NCBI RefSeq assembly: GCF_900105735.1
Contig: NZ_LT629793.1
Span: forward strand, 2,418,001-2,482,000
Origin: Pseudomonas yamanorum
Lineage (GTDB): Bacteria; Pseudomonadota; Gammaproteobacteria; Pseudomonadales; Pseudomonadaceae
Direction: 5' to 3'
Length of the DNA stretch: 64,000 nt
Notes under the pieces: generated by a model
What the model was told of the DNA's origin: nothing
Databases searched by the model: none
What the model saw: the letters and a program-made list of their open reading frames with translations, nothing else
Shown here: one piece after another, positions 43,229-52,103 of the stretch
Layout of the letters: every line of letters starts with the position of its first letter
Numbering within the stretch: the stretch's first letter is position 1
Translations under genes and position numbers: made by a program

Positions 43229-44599
43229 TTGGAGCTATCGACTGCCGCGTGGATGGTTCACGACACCCGCCTCATGTTCTGCGTATTACTGGCCATCGCC
43301 AGCATCATTGTGTTGATCAGTGCGACCAAGCTGCCGCCCTTCCTGTCGATCCTGATCGGTACGTTTATCGCCGGTGTCGGCGCCGGCTTGCCGCCGGAAG
43401 AAGTGGCCAAGGCGTTCAGCAAAGGCGCCGGGGCGATCCTCGGTGAAGCCGGGATCATCATTGCCCTGGGCTCGATGCTCGGCGCGTTGATGGCTGAGTC
43501 CGGCGCTGCCGACCGTATCGCCACCACCCTGCTGGGGTTGGGCAAGGGCAAGTCGTTGCCCTGGGTGATGGCGCTGGTGGCGATGGTGATTGGCTTGCCG
43601 CTGTTCTTCGAAGTGGGTCTGGTGATGATGGTGCCGATCATCTTTGTGATGGCCAAACGTTCGAACCAGCCGCTGCTGAAAATCGCGATCCCGGCGCTGG
43701 CGGGCATGACCACCTTGCACGCTTTGATGCCGCCACATCCGGGGCCACTGATTGCGGTGGGCGCATTGCACGCCGACCTGGGCCTGACCATGTTGCTGGG
43801 CTTCTGCCTGGCAGTACCGGCCGTGATTCTGGCGGGCCCGCTGTACGGCAACTGGCTGTCCAAGCGCATGCACGTGGACGAGCCGGCCGACATTGGCGCG
43901 CTGTTCAGTGCACCGCCCAAGGCGCCGCGTCAGCCGAGCTTTGGTGTGTCGCTGCTGATCATTTTGTTGCCGGTGATCCTGATGCTCGGCAGCACCCTGG
44001 CCAAGGTTGCCATGTCGCCGGAAAGCCCGGTGGCACTGACCTTGAAATTCCTCGGTGAGCCGTTGATCGCGCTGGGCCTGGCGGTGATTGCCGCAGTGAT
44101 TTGCCTGGGCTGGGCCAGCGGCATGCCGCGGGCCGATGTCGGCAATACCTTGCGCAAGGCGCTGGCGCCGATCGCGGTGCTGTTGCTGACCATCGGCGCG
44201 GGCGGCGGGTTGAAGCAAACCCTGCTGGATGCCGGCGTGAGCCAGACCATCAGCAAGGTGGCCGAAGGCGCGCACATGCCGTACCTGTTGCTGGCCTGGT
44301 TGATTGCGGTGGCGTTGCGTCAGGCGACGGGGTCGGCGACCGTCGCCACCACGACAACGGCGGGCATCCTGGCGCCGATGATGGCGGGGTTGGCGGCGAC
44401 GCAAAGCTCACTGGTCGCGCTGGCGATTGGTGCCGGCTCGGTGTTCTTCTGCCACGTCAACGATGCCGGCTTCTGGATGGTGCGGGAGTACTTCGGCTTG
44501 CAGTTGAAGCAGACGATCTGGGTGTGGTCGGTGTTGCAGACCATCGTGTCGGTGGTGGGCCTGGTGGGCACATTGCTGATGTGGCACTTCCTGACGTAA
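43229..44599 (+). CDS. GntP-family gluconate:H+ symporter
   Basis: The protein has 456 residues, read from a TTG at 43229 with AAGGAG 6 nt before it. About twelve to fourteen transmembrane segments are visible. Family marks are GEAGIIIALGSMLGALMAESGAA near 72-94, MPPHPGPLIAVGAL near 170-183 and ATGSATVATTTTAGI near 366-380. It probably imports gluconate or a related sugar acid. No gluconate kinase or GntR repressor lies beside it, so the substrate is not confirmed. Confidence 0.9.
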   Translation: MELSTAAWMVHDTRLMFCVLLAIASIIVLISATKLPPFLSILIGTFIAGVGAGLPPEEVAKAFSKGAGAILGEAGIIIALGSMLGALMAESGAADRIATTLLGLGKGKSLPWVMALVAMVIGLPLFFEVGLVMMVPIIFVMAKRSNQPLLKIAIPALAGMTTLHALMPPHPGPLIAVGALHADLGLTMLLGFCLAVPAVILAGPLYGNWLSKRMHVDEPADIGALFSAPPKAPRQPSFGVSLLIILLPVILMLGSTLAKVAMSPESPVALTLKFLGEPLIALGLAVIAAVICLGWASGMPRADVGNTLRKALAPIAVLLLTIGAGGGLKQTLLDAGVSQTISKVAEGAHMPYLLLAWLIAVALRQATGSATVATTTTAGILAPMMAGLAATQSSLVALAIGAGSVFFCHVNDAGFWMVREYFGLQLKQTIWVWSVLQTIVSVVGLVGTLLMWHFLT

Positions 44600-44600
44600 T

Positions 44601-44706
44601 GATCGTTCCCACGCTCCGCGTGGGAATGCATCCGAGACGCTCCGCGTCACAAGAGCAGACGCGGAGCGTCCAGGGAGGCGTTCCCACGCAGAGCGTGGGA
44701 ACGATC
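44601..44706. repeat. Compound inverted repeat, GATCGTTCCCACGC type
   Basis: The ends GATCGTTCCCACGC and GCGTGGGAACGATC are exact complements. Inside lie two further palindromes, GACGCTCCGCGTC at 44636 and GACGCGGAGCGTC at 44657, inverted to each other. It starts 1 bp after the gntP-like stop and covers the stop codon of the converging transporter. The element type is common in fluorescent pseudomonads and has no ORF. Confidence 0.88.
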
Positions 44707-45988
44707 AGGTGGGTTGGCGCTTGCCAAAATGCGCCGCACTCACTGCGCCCACCGCGCCCATTACCACGCAATAAACCACGCAGATCCACGGGCTGGAGGG
44801 CATCAATGCGATCAACATCAGCGGTGTGGTACTCGCCCACAGTGCATAGGCAATGTTGTAGGTGAAGGAGATTCCCGACACCCGCACCTGCGCCGGGAAC
44901 AGGCTGACCATCACCGACGGCACCGCGCCCACCACCCCGCAACTCAAGCCGGCAATCGCATACGCCGCGCCCAACCACACACCGCCCGCAATCAGGCTCG
45001 CATAGAGCACGGCAATCCCCACCGGCAGCAACAGGCTGTAGACCAACACCGCACGCCAGGCGCCGATGCGGTCCACCAGCAGCCCGGCCAGCACACAACC
45101 GATGTTCAGGAACACGATGCCCAGCGCGCTCAGGGCGAACGTGTGGCCGGGGCTCATGCCGAAGGTTTTCTGCATCATGGTCGGGGTGATGACCACCAGC
45201 ACCACGACCGCCGAGGTCAGTACGCAGGTGAGGATCATCGCCGGCAGCAGCGCGCTGCGGTGCTCCCGCAAGACGGTGCGCAGGGGCAGTTCGGCGCCGG
45301 CCTGGCGGCGGGCCTGCATCTGGAGGAATACCGGGGTTTCGCTGAGCCAGCGTCGCAGCCAGACACCGATCACACCAAACACGCCGCCCAGCAGGAACGG
45401 GAAGCGCCAGGCGTAGTCGAGGATTTCGGCCGGGGTGAAGACTTGCGCCAGCAGCGTCGCCGTCAGCGCGCCGAGCAGGTAGCCGAAGGTCAGCCCGGCT
45501 TGCAGGAAGCCGAGGGCATAGCCGCGATGATTATCCGGGGCGTGTTCGGCGACAAACACCCAGGCACTGGGTACCTCCCCGCCCACCGCCGCGCCCTGGA
45601 GGATGCGCAGCGCCAGCAGGATCAAGGGCGCGAAATAACCGATTTGTGCGTAGGTGGGCATGATCCCGATCAGCAGGCACGGCAGCGCCATCATCAGGAT
45701 GCTCAGGCTGAACACCCGTTTGCGCCCCAGGTGATCGGCGAAGTGCGCCATCAGGATCCCGCCCAGCGGGCGTGCGAGGTAGCCCGTGACGAAGATGCCG
45801 AAGCTTTGCAGCAGGCGAAGCCACTCGGGCATTTCCGGCGGGAAGAACAGCTGGCTGAGGGTCAGCGCGAAAAATACGAAGATGATGAAGTCGTAGATTT
45901 CCAGGGCCCCGCCCAGGGCGGCCAGGCCCAGGGTTTTGTAGTCGGAGCGGGAGAAACGCTGCGCCTGTGGATAAGAGGTGGCAGTCAT
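44705..45988 (-). CDS. MHS-family MFS transporter (organic acid or osmolyte type)
   Basis: The protein has 427 residues with twelve transmembrane segments. It belongs to the metabolite:H+ symporter family, like ProP, KgtP and citrate carriers. Marks are ALGGALEIYDFIIFVFFA near 24-41, RPLGGILMAHFADHLGRKR near 73-91 (motif A) and RILQGAAVGGEVPSAWVFVAEHAP near 129-152. The substrate is unknown. Its stop codon lies within the adjacent repeat element. It diverges from atoE over a 189-bp gap. Confidence 0.88.
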   Translation of the reverse strand: MTATSYPQAQRFSRSDYKTLGLAALGGALEIYDFIIFVFFALTLSQLFFPPEMPEWLRLLQSFGIFVTGYLARPLGGILMAHFADHLGRKRVFSLSILMMALPCLLIGIMPTYAQIGYFAPLILLALRILQGAAVGGEVPSAWVFVAEHAPDNHRGYALGFLQAGLTFGYLLGALTATLLAQVFTPAEILDYAWRFPFLLGGVFGVIGVWLRRWLSETPVFLQMQARRQAGAELPLRTVLREHRSALLPAMILTCVLTSAVVVLVVITPTMMQKTFGMSPGHTFALSALGIVFLNIGCVLAGLLVDRIGAWRAVLVYSLLLPVGIAVLYASLIAGGVWLGAAYAIAGLSCGVVGAVPSVMVSLFPAQVRVSGISFTYNIAYALWASTTPLMLIALMPSSPWICVVYCVVMGAVGAVSAAHFGKRQPT

Positions 45989-46075
45989 GGAAAAGCTCGG
46001 CAGGCAAACAAAATGGAATGCAGGTTATGAGCTGGCCCGAGTGAAGGCAATCGCGCTGGATATATTTGCTTTACT

Positions 46076-46087
46076 CATTGATCAATG
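46076..46087. promoter_or_regulatory. Short perfect palindrome upstream of atoE
   Basis: CATTGATCAATG is a 12-bp perfect palindrome in AT-rich DNA between the MHS transporter gene and atoE, about 90 bp before the atoE start. It could be an operator, but no regulator gene is adjacent. Confidence 0.3.
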
Positions 46088-46177
46088 AAGATAACTACAT
46101 TCCCAAATGAATAGCCGTAGAGGAACATGCAGCAAAACTGCCGCCCCCCATAATAAATACAAATAGAGGTACTGAAC

Positions 46178-47596
46178 GTGGCCGATGCTATCGAAGACAG
46201 CCGCTACGCCCGATTTGCCCTGCGTTGTTCAAACTTCGCCGAGCGCTGGTTCCCGGACTCCTGGGTGTTTGCCGCCCTCGCCGTGATTATTGTCGCGGTG
46301 GCGACCCTGGGCATGGGCGCCGCGCCGACCGAGGCCGCCAAGGCGTTTGGTGACGGTTTCTGGAGTTTGATCCCGTTCACCATGCAAATGGCCTTTGTGG
46401 TGATTGGCGGCTACGTGGTCGCCAGCTCCCCACCCGCCGTGAAACTGATCGACCGCCTAGCGCGCATCCCGAAGAACGGCCGCTCTGCGGTGGCGTGGGT
46501 GGCGCTGATTTCGATGGTTGCCTCGTTGCTCAACTGGGGCCTGTCTTTGGTGTTCGGCGGTTTGCTGGTGCGTGCACTGGCCCGTCGTACGGATTTGCGC
46601 ATGGACTATCGCGCGGCCGGTGCTGCGGCCTACCTCGGTCTCGGTGCCGTTTGGGCGCTGGGGCTGTCGTCGTCCGCGGCGCAGTTGCAGGCCAACCCGG
46701 CCAGTTTGCCGCCGTCGATTCTGTCGATCACCGGGATGATTCCGTTCACGGAGACGATCTTTCTGTGGCAATCCGGCGTGCTGTTGCTGGCACTGATCGT
46801 GGTCTCACTGATCATCGCCTACGCCACCGCGCCCGGGCCGAACTCCGCCCGTGATGCCAAGGCCTGCGGGGTCGACCCGGCCTTCAACCTGCCCAAGCCG
46901 CATCCGCCAACCCGCCCGGGCGAATGGCTGGAACACAGCCCGTTGCTGACCATCCTGCTGGCGTTGTTGGCGGCCGGGTGGCTGTTCCATGAGTTTTCGA
47001 CCAAGCCGGCGATCAGCGCGATCTCGGGGCTCAACACCTATAACTTCCTGTTCCTGATGGTGGGTGCGTTGCTGCACTGGCGCCCGCGCAGCTTCCTCGA
47101 TGCAGTGGCCCGTGCGGTGCCGACCACCACCGGGGTGCTGATCCAGTTCCCGTTGTATGGCTCGATTGCGGCGTTGATGACCGTGGTGAAAGGCAGTGAC
47201 GGCGCGACCCTGGCGCACCATATTTCGACCTTCTTCACCTCGATCGCGTCCCACGACACCTACGCGCTGTTGATGGGCGTGTACTCGGCGGTGCTGGGCT
47301 TCTTTATCCCGTCGGGCGGCGGCAAGTGGATCATCGAGGCGCCGTACGTGATGCAGGTCGCCAATGACCTGGAATATCACCTGGGCTGGGCGGTGCAGAT
47401 CTACAACGCCGCCGAAGCGCTGCCGAACCTGATCAACCCGTTCTATATGCTGCCGCTGCTGGGCGTGCTGGGGCTGAAGGCGCGGGACTTGATCGGCTTT
47501 TCGTTTGTGCAGTTGCTGGTGCATACGCCGCTGGTGTTGTTCCTGCTGTGGGCGTTGGGCACGACGCTTAAATATTTGCCGCCGGTGATGCCTTAA
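46178..47596 (+). CDS. atoE: Short-chain fatty acid transporter, AtoE family
   Basis: The protein has 472 residues from a GTG with GAGG 7 nt before it, and about twelve transmembrane segments. It aligns over its length with E. coli AtoE: RWFPDSWVFAALAVIIV near 22-38, GDGFWSLIPFTMQMAFVVIGGY near 57-78, and IPSGGGKWIIEAPYVMQVA near 373-391. It imports short-chain fatty acids such as butyrate. The usual partners atoD/atoA/atoB are not nearby, so it stands alone. Confidence 0.9.
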   Translation: MADAIEDSRYARFALRCSNFAERWFPDSWVFAALAVIIVAVATLGMGAAPTEAAKAFGDGFWSLIPFTMQMAFVVIGGYVVASSPPAVKLIDRLARIPKNGRSAVAWVALISMVASLLNWGLSLVFGGLLVRALARRTDLRMDYRAAGAAAYLGLGAVWALGLSSSAAQLQANPASLPPSILSITGMIPFTETIFLWQSGVLLLALIVVSLIIAYATAPGPNSARDAKACGVDPAFNLPKPHPPTRPGEWLEHSPLLTILLALLAAGWLFHEFSTKPAISAISGLNTYNFLFLMVGALLHWRPRSFLDAVARAVPTTTGVLIQFPLYGSIAALMTVVKGSDGATLAHHISTFFTSIASHDTYALLMGVYSAVLGFFIPSGGGKWIIEAPYVMQVANDLEYHLGWAVQIYNAAEALPNLINPFYMLPLLGVLGLKARDLIGFSFVQLLVHTPLVLFLLWALGTTLKYLPPVMP

Positions 47597-47619
47597 TTTT
47601 CCGAAGCTGCACCCGCTCT

Positions 47620-47964
47620 TCAGGCGGGTGCGGCTGGCAGGTTGCTCAGCAGCTCAGGTAGCGCGTGCTGGACCGTGTCCCATACCACTTCAAGATTTAT
47701 ATCGAAGTAACCATGGGCAATCCGGTTGCGCATCCCTCGCATACTGCGCCAAGGCACCTGCGGTTGGGCGGCTGCAAACTCTGGATGTTGATCCATTATT
47801 TTGGTCGACGCTTCGCCGATGATGATCAAACTCATGATCACGGCTTGCTGAGTACGCTTGTCTTCAAAAAACTCAGGCTTGCTCAAACCGTCGACAAAGG
47901 TAATCGCGTCAGATGATGCCTGGCGTATGTGCTCCAGGTAATCACCAATACGATTTGACGTCAT
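47620..47964 (-). CDS. hepT: HepT-like toxin (DUF86/HEPN)
   Basis: The protein has 114 residues, all helical, of the HEPN family. The catalytic R-x4-H-x-Y motif is seen as RNRIAHGY near residues 81-88. HepT toxins are RNases whose Tyr is modified by the partner nucleotidyltransferase. The start overlaps the mntA stop by 4 bp, as is usual for this pair. The fold, motif and neighbour agree, so the module looks intact. Confidence 0.9.
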   Translation of the reverse strand: MTSNRIGDYLEHIRQASSDAITFVDGLSKPEFFEDKRTQQAVIMSLIIIGEASTKIMDQHPEFAAAQPQVPWRSMRGMRNRIAHGYFDINLEVVWDTVQHALPELLSNLPAAPA

Positions 47965-48251
47965 ACAGGCCTGGCCTCTGCCAAGACTTGGGCACGAAAC
48001 TTCAATGGCAGGTCGCCAGGCGTCAGCAGGTCAACGTTGACCCCCAACAAATCCTCCAACTCAACCTGAAGCCCGCCAAGGTCAAAAAGCGTGGTACCCG
48101 GAAGTGCATCAACCAGCAAATCGAGATCGCTGCCCTCTTTGTCGGTACCGAGTAAAACAGAGCCGAATACCCTGGGATTGGAGGTGCGAAAGCGCCCGAC
48201 CACTTCACGCACGGCCACTCTCTTGAGATCAAGGGCGGTTGAAGGTTTCAT
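47961..48251 (-). CDS. mntA: MntA-like nucleotidyltransferase antitoxin
   Basis: The protein has 96 residues, with a minimal nucleotidyltransferase fold. The motif GS-x10-DxD is complete (GSVLLGTDKEGSDLDLLVD near 31-49), and a third Asp is expected in VNVDLL near 72-77. Family members inactivate HepT by adding AMP to a Tyr. It precedes hepT with a 4-bp overlap. The promoter lies in 48252-48409, which is otherwise featureless. Confidence 0.9.
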   Translation of the reverse strand: MKPSTALDLKRVAVREVVGRFRTSNPRVFGSVLLGTDKEGSDLDLLVDALPGTTLFDLGGLQVELEDLLGVNVDLLTPGDLPLKFRAQVLAEARPV

Positions 48252-48409
48252 GATTCACCTCGAGGCATGCAATATCGTGCCAGTCTAGCAGTGCTTGGGA
48301 TGGGTAAACATGCTGGCGTCATCCCACTCGTGTCTTCCATCCGTCACAATCCGCTGATACCGTTTCCGCGAAACATATTGCAACAACTATCCAGTAGGGA
48401 TCCCCAGTA

Positions 48410-50110
48410 ATGAGTGACGAGCACCAAGATCGCCCTTCTTCCGATAATGCTGAAAAGCCGCCAATAGACACTAGCCGTCGGCGTTTTCTGGGTAGTGCGG
48501 CGGTACTGGGGGTCGGAGCCACCCTGAGCGCCTGCGGCGGCACAGCTGAGCAGCCGGGCCCGCCGGTCGACCGCGAACTGACGCCTGCCGAACTGGACAA
48601 GGCCCTGCACGACAACGTGAAAAACGTGGTGGTGATCTACGGCGAGAACCGCAGCTTCAACAATCTGTTTGCCGATTTCCCCGGCGTAGAAAGCCCGCTC
48701 TCCGCGCTCAAGCCCGCCGACTACCAGCAACGCGACCGCGACGGCAACCTGCTGGATACCTTGCCTGAGGTGTGGGGCGGCGTGACCCAATTGGGTCCGC
48801 AGACCATCGACGGGGTGATCTACCCCAGCGCCACTCAATATCAGCAACACTTGCCCAACGCCCCCTTCGCGTTGAAAGGCCCGGACGGTGAAGACCTGCC
48901 GCTGGCCTTGATCACCCGTGACCTGTGGCACGTGTTCTATCAAAACCAGATGCAGATCAACGGCGGCAAGAACGACCGTTTTGTCGCCTGGGCCGACTCG
49001 GGTGCGCTGACCTTCGGCCATTACCCGCAAACCCGCTATTCCCTGCGCCTGTGGGACGTGGCCAGGGAGTTTGTGCTGTGCGACAACTTCTTCCAGGGCG
49101 CCTTTGGCGGTTCGTACCTCAACCACCAATACCTGATCAGCGCCCAGGTGCCGTTCTACCCGGACGCCGCCAATTCAGTGGCCAAGTCGCAGATCGCCAC
49201 GTTGCAGAGCGACGACCCGACCGACACGCGCCTCAAGCCGCTGGACAAATCCCCGGCCAGCGCCATGACCGGCCCACCGCAATTCGGTCCGAGCGCATTG
49301 ACCCCGGATGGCTATGCGGTGAACACCATGGCGCCGCCCTACTGGCCCACCTGGATCCGCGACCCGGAACGCCCGGACTACGCCAAGCCGGACCTGCCCA
49401 GCGTATTGGTGCCACAGTCCCACGAGCACATCGGCGACAAGCTGTCGAAGAAGAACGTCGACTGGGCCTGGTATGGCGGCGCCTGGCAGGCGACGATTGA
49501 TGAGCACAAGGATTCGGCTGCGATTCCGAAGATCCCGAGTTTTCAGTACCACCACCAGCCGTTCAACTACTTCAAGCAACAAGGCCCGGAAAACCCGGTA
49601 GAGCGCAAGAAACGTCTGCGCGATGGCGGGCTGGGCGACGACCCGAGCACCAACCACTTCATGGCCGATGCCCAAGCCGGCACGCTGCCGGCGGTGAGTT
49701 TCTACAAGCCCCAGGGCAACCTGAACATGCACGCCGGTTACGCCGACGTGGCTTCGGGCGACCGGCATATCACCCGTACGTTGAAAATGCTGCAGGAAAG
49801 CCCGCAGTGGAAAAACATGGTGGTGATCATCACCGTCGACGAAAACGGCGGCTGGTGGGACCACGTTGCACCACCGAAAGGCGACCGCTGGGGCCCGGGC
49901 ACACGTATTCCGGCGCTGGTCATTTCTCCATTCGCACGCAAGGGCACGGTGGACCATACGGTGTATGACACAGCGTCGATCCTGCGCCTGATCACCCGGG
50001 TGTTCCAACTGGAGAAACTCGACGGCATCAAGCTGCGGGACGAGTCGATGGTCGCCCGTGGCCAGAAACCCATGGGTGACCTGACCAATGCGTTGCACTT
50101 CAAGGTGTAG
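48410..50110 (+). CDS. Tat-exported phosphoesterase (AcpA/phospholipase C family)
   Basis: The protein has 566 residues. A twin-arginine signal (SRRRFLGS near 22-29) is followed by LSAC near 40-43, a possible lipobox, so it may be a Tat-exported lipoprotein. The catalytic domain is the phosphoesterase family (phospholipase C / acid phosphatase AcpA): VVVIYGENRSFNNLFADFPG near 71-90 holds the nucleophile region, and ITVDENGGWWDHVAPP near 473-488 and RIPALVISPFARKG near 499-512 hold metal ligands. It probably releases phosphate from organic phosphates in the envelope. It stands alone. Confidence 0.88.
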   Translation: MSDEHQDRPSSDNAEKPPIDTSRRRFLGSAAVLGVGATLSACGGTAEQPGPPVDRELTPAELDKALHDNVKNVVVIYGENRSFNNLFADFPGVESPLSALKPADYQQRDRDGNLLDTLPEVWGGVTQLGPQTIDGVIYPSATQYQQHLPNAPFALKGPDGEDLPLALITRDLWHVFYQNQMQINGGKNDRFVAWADSGALTFGHYPQTRYSLRLWDVAREFVLCDNFFQGAFGGSYLNHQYLISAQVPFYPDAANSVAKSQIATLQSDDPTDTRLKPLDKSPASAMTGPPQFGPSALTPDGYAVNTMAPPYWPTWIRDPERPDYAKPDLPSVLVPQSHEHIGDKLSKKNVDWAWYGGAWQATIDEHKDSAAIPKIPSFQYHHQPFNYFKQQGPENPVERKKRLRDGGLGDDPSTNHFMADAQAGTLPAVSFYKPQGNLNMHAGYADVASGDRHITRTLKMLQESPQWKNMVVIITVDENGGWWDHVAPPKGDRWGPGTRIPALVISPFARKGTVDHTVYDTASILRLITRVFQLEKLDGIKLRDESMVARGQKPMGDLTNALHFKV

Positions 50111-50232
50111 ACGCACTTGCTCAAAAGCGACAAGCGCGCAGTTTTTCTACGCGCTTTCCCCGGTCAACCGCTACTGTGTGAGGGTGGGCATTCACCCCGC
50201 GCAGACGGGCTTTCGCTGACAGGGAACCATCC

Positions 50233-51402
50233 ATGTTTAAACTCTCCAGGTTGTCCTTCACCCTGGCCGCACTGACCTTGAGTGCGGTCGTACAGGCTGA
50301 CATCACCGTACCGCTGGGTACCCCGCAACGGGTCACCCAGTTGTTCGCGTACCCGAACAATTGCAGCGTCATCTGCTTTCGTCCCTGGACGCTGGAACAG
50401 ACCGTCGAGCACTACCTGAACCAAAGCCTGCAACGAGACGGTTACAGCCGGGGCAAAGTCAGTGTAAAAACCGAGCATGACCAGGTGCTTGCCACCTTCA
50501 GCGGCGTGCCGGACGGTTATGGTCAGCCGCTGACCACCTTGCTCGACACCGCCGACCTGGCTTACCAGGGCGCCAGCAAGCTCAATGGCGATGGCAAGTG
50601 GCAGTTCAACTGGTACCTGTTCCTGCCGCTGGGCATGGCCCTGGAAAACCGCAAGAGCATCGAGCTGCTGCACTTCCCGCCGGATTACTCCCTGACCCAC
50701 TTCCAGGACTACCTGGAGTCGGCCACCACCGACCGCTGGGCGACCTTGCTCACGGCCAACGGCATCCCGGCGACCCAGACGCCGGAATACCAGACCATCA
50801 TCGACATCGCACCGATCGCCGCCCCCGCCACGGCGGGCAAGGACCTGGAAGGTGTGTACGGTTACTTCACCGACTACCAGACACGCATGGTCAAGGAGCT
50901 GAGCCTGCACGCGGGCGGCGCATTGCCGATGGTGGCTTTTGGGGCGCCAGTGCGCAGCTGGATCAAGCAGCAATACGGGCAAACCGTGGGTGTGTTGGGC
51001 CTGGCGCAGATCAGCCCCACCGATGGCAGCAAGGTCGCCGTGCTGGGGGCCAACCACCCGAGTTACATCTGGTATGCCGCCAACCCCGACACGTATGACG
51101 GTGACGAGCAAAAGGCCGACGAGGCCGGCTTGAAGGTGATGGGCCAGGACTTGAGCGCCGCCTGCTGGCAGGCCTCGATGGGTCAGAAGCCCGCCAGCGA
51201 TCCGAATGTGCAGCTCAAAGGCTGTATGAACACCTGGCAGGTAACGCGCAAGGAGCAGACCTGCGAACTGTTCTACACCTCGATCCGCGAACTGACGCCC
51301 GAACAAGCGAACGCCAAGTGCGCCCAGCCCGCAATCAAGACTCAGCTAAGGCAATTGAAAAGCGCAGTGCCGGCACCGGCGGTTGATGCACCGGCGCTTT
51401 GA
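50233..51402 (+). CDS. Exported protein of unknown function
   Basis: The protein has 389 residues with a signal peptide (about 1-22, VQA/D), so it is periplasmic or secreted. I do not recognise a domain. The mature part starts with TVPLGTPQRVTQLFAYPNNC and contains two cysteines close together (NCSVICF near 37-43) and four more near the C-terminus, so disulphides are likely. A repeated YG/YF/YQ aromatic pattern and SWIKQQYGQTVGVLGLAQIS near 236-255 are visible. It lies 122 bp after the phosphoesterase, without a clear operon link. Confidence 0.75.
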   Translation: MFKLSRLSFTLAALTLSAVVQADITVPLGTPQRVTQLFAYPNNCSVICFRPWTLEQTVEHYLNQSLQRDGYSRGKVSVKTEHDQVLATFSGVPDGYGQPLTTLLDTADLAYQGASKLNGDGKWQFNWYLFLPLGMALENRKSIELLHFPPDYSLTHFQDYLESATTDRWATLLTANGIPATQTPEYQTIIDIAPIAAPATAGKDLEGVYGYFTDYQTRMVKELSLHAGGALPMVAFGAPVRSWIKQQYGQTVGVLGLAQISPTDGSKVAVLGANHPSYIWYAANPDTYDGDEQKADEAGLKVMGQDLSAACWQASMGQKPASDPNVQLKGCMNTWQVTRKEQTCELFYTSIRELTPEQANAKCAQPAIKTQLRQLKSAVPAPAVDAPAL

Positions 51403-51445
51403 CGCAAACTGCATAGGGGGGGGGAGTTTTCTTACAGAAAAAATA

Positions 51446-51483
51446 GCCAATTTCTACTGTCAGATTTGACAGTAGAAATTGGC
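51446..51483. promoter_or_regulatory. Perfect 17-bp inverted repeat upstream of the SET-domain gene
   Basis: GCCAATTTCTACTGTCA, a GATT loop and its exact complement form a 17-bp stem. On the minus strand it is followed by TATTTTTT, so it looks like a terminator in that direction, but no minus-strand gene reads into it. A run of nine G lies just upstream (51416-51424). It may be an operator, a small-RNA terminator or a mobile remnant. Confidence 0.6.
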
Positions 51484-51578
51484 GTTCACTTCGGCGAGTC
51501 TTGAGCGACGCCCATCCGTTGCAAGACTGGCAGTCCAGACACCACCGGCAGGTCGATGCAGCCCCCTCCTGGAGAGTC

Positions 51579-52103
51579 ATGAAAACTCAAGCCATGGATC
51601 AGGCTAAAACCGCTGTGAGTGGCTGTCTTTACCCCTTTGCCACTGTGCTCACCGAACACGGCTACCCCCGCGCTTGCGACTATGAAGTGGTGCGTACCCG
51701 GGAGGGTTCAGGCGAAGGGATCAAGACGCGCGTCGCCTTTGATAGCCGCCTGCGCATCGCCAAGGTGTCCGGCTACGCACTGAGTGAGCGGCGCTTGCAT
51801 ACGGTGCAGATGTCCTCGCGTATTCACCTGTACGACCCGTGGTTCAGCGGCTTGCTTTCGCACTCGTGCAACCCGAACGTATTTCTCGACATGACGTACC
51901 TGGAACTCTGGTCCGTTCAGCCGGTGCCCGCCGGCGCCCTGCTGACCATGGATTACGCCCACACCGAGGACGTGCTGTTCCGACAGTTTCGCTGCCAGTG
52001 TGGCGAGCTCAACTGTCGGGGCTGGATCACCGGCATGAAGGAGCCGTTGAATGCCGAGGGTCAACAGTTCATGGAGCAGTGGCGCAAACGCAAAAGCCCT
52101 TAG
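51579..52103 (+). CDS. SET-domain protein, putative lysine methyltransferase
   Basis: The protein has 174 residues from MKTQAMDQAK, with GGAGAG 5 nt before the ATG. It has the SET hallmarks: LLSHSCNPNVFLDM near 90-104 (SAM and pseudoknot motif), GALLTMDYAHTED near 118-131 (catalytic Tyr), and a post-SET zinc-binding cluster CQCGELNC near 137-144. SET enzymes methylate lysines, usually on histones in eukaryotes; a bacterial substrate is unknown. The end overlaps the convergent carbonic anhydrase gene by 4 bp. A long perfect palindrome lies 95 bp upstream. Confidence 0.88.
   Translation: MKTQAMDQAKTAVSGCLYPFATVLTEHGYPRACDYEVVRTREGSGEGIKTRVAFDSRLRIAKVSGYALSERRLHTVQMSSRIHLYDPWFSGLLSHSCNPNVFLDMTYLELWSVQPVPAGALLTMDYAHTEDVLFRQFRCQCGELNCRGWITGMKEPLNAEGQQFMEQWRKRKSP

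Noticed and set aside
45966..45974. An exact DnaA box inside the MHS transporter gene
   Set aside because: A single 9-mer in coding DNA is expected by chance at this window size; no partner box is close.
50222..50228. A second Hrp box (GGGAACC) upstream of the exported protein at 50233
   Set aside because: No CCACNNA follows at 15-16 bp, and the element is only 5 bp from the start codon.
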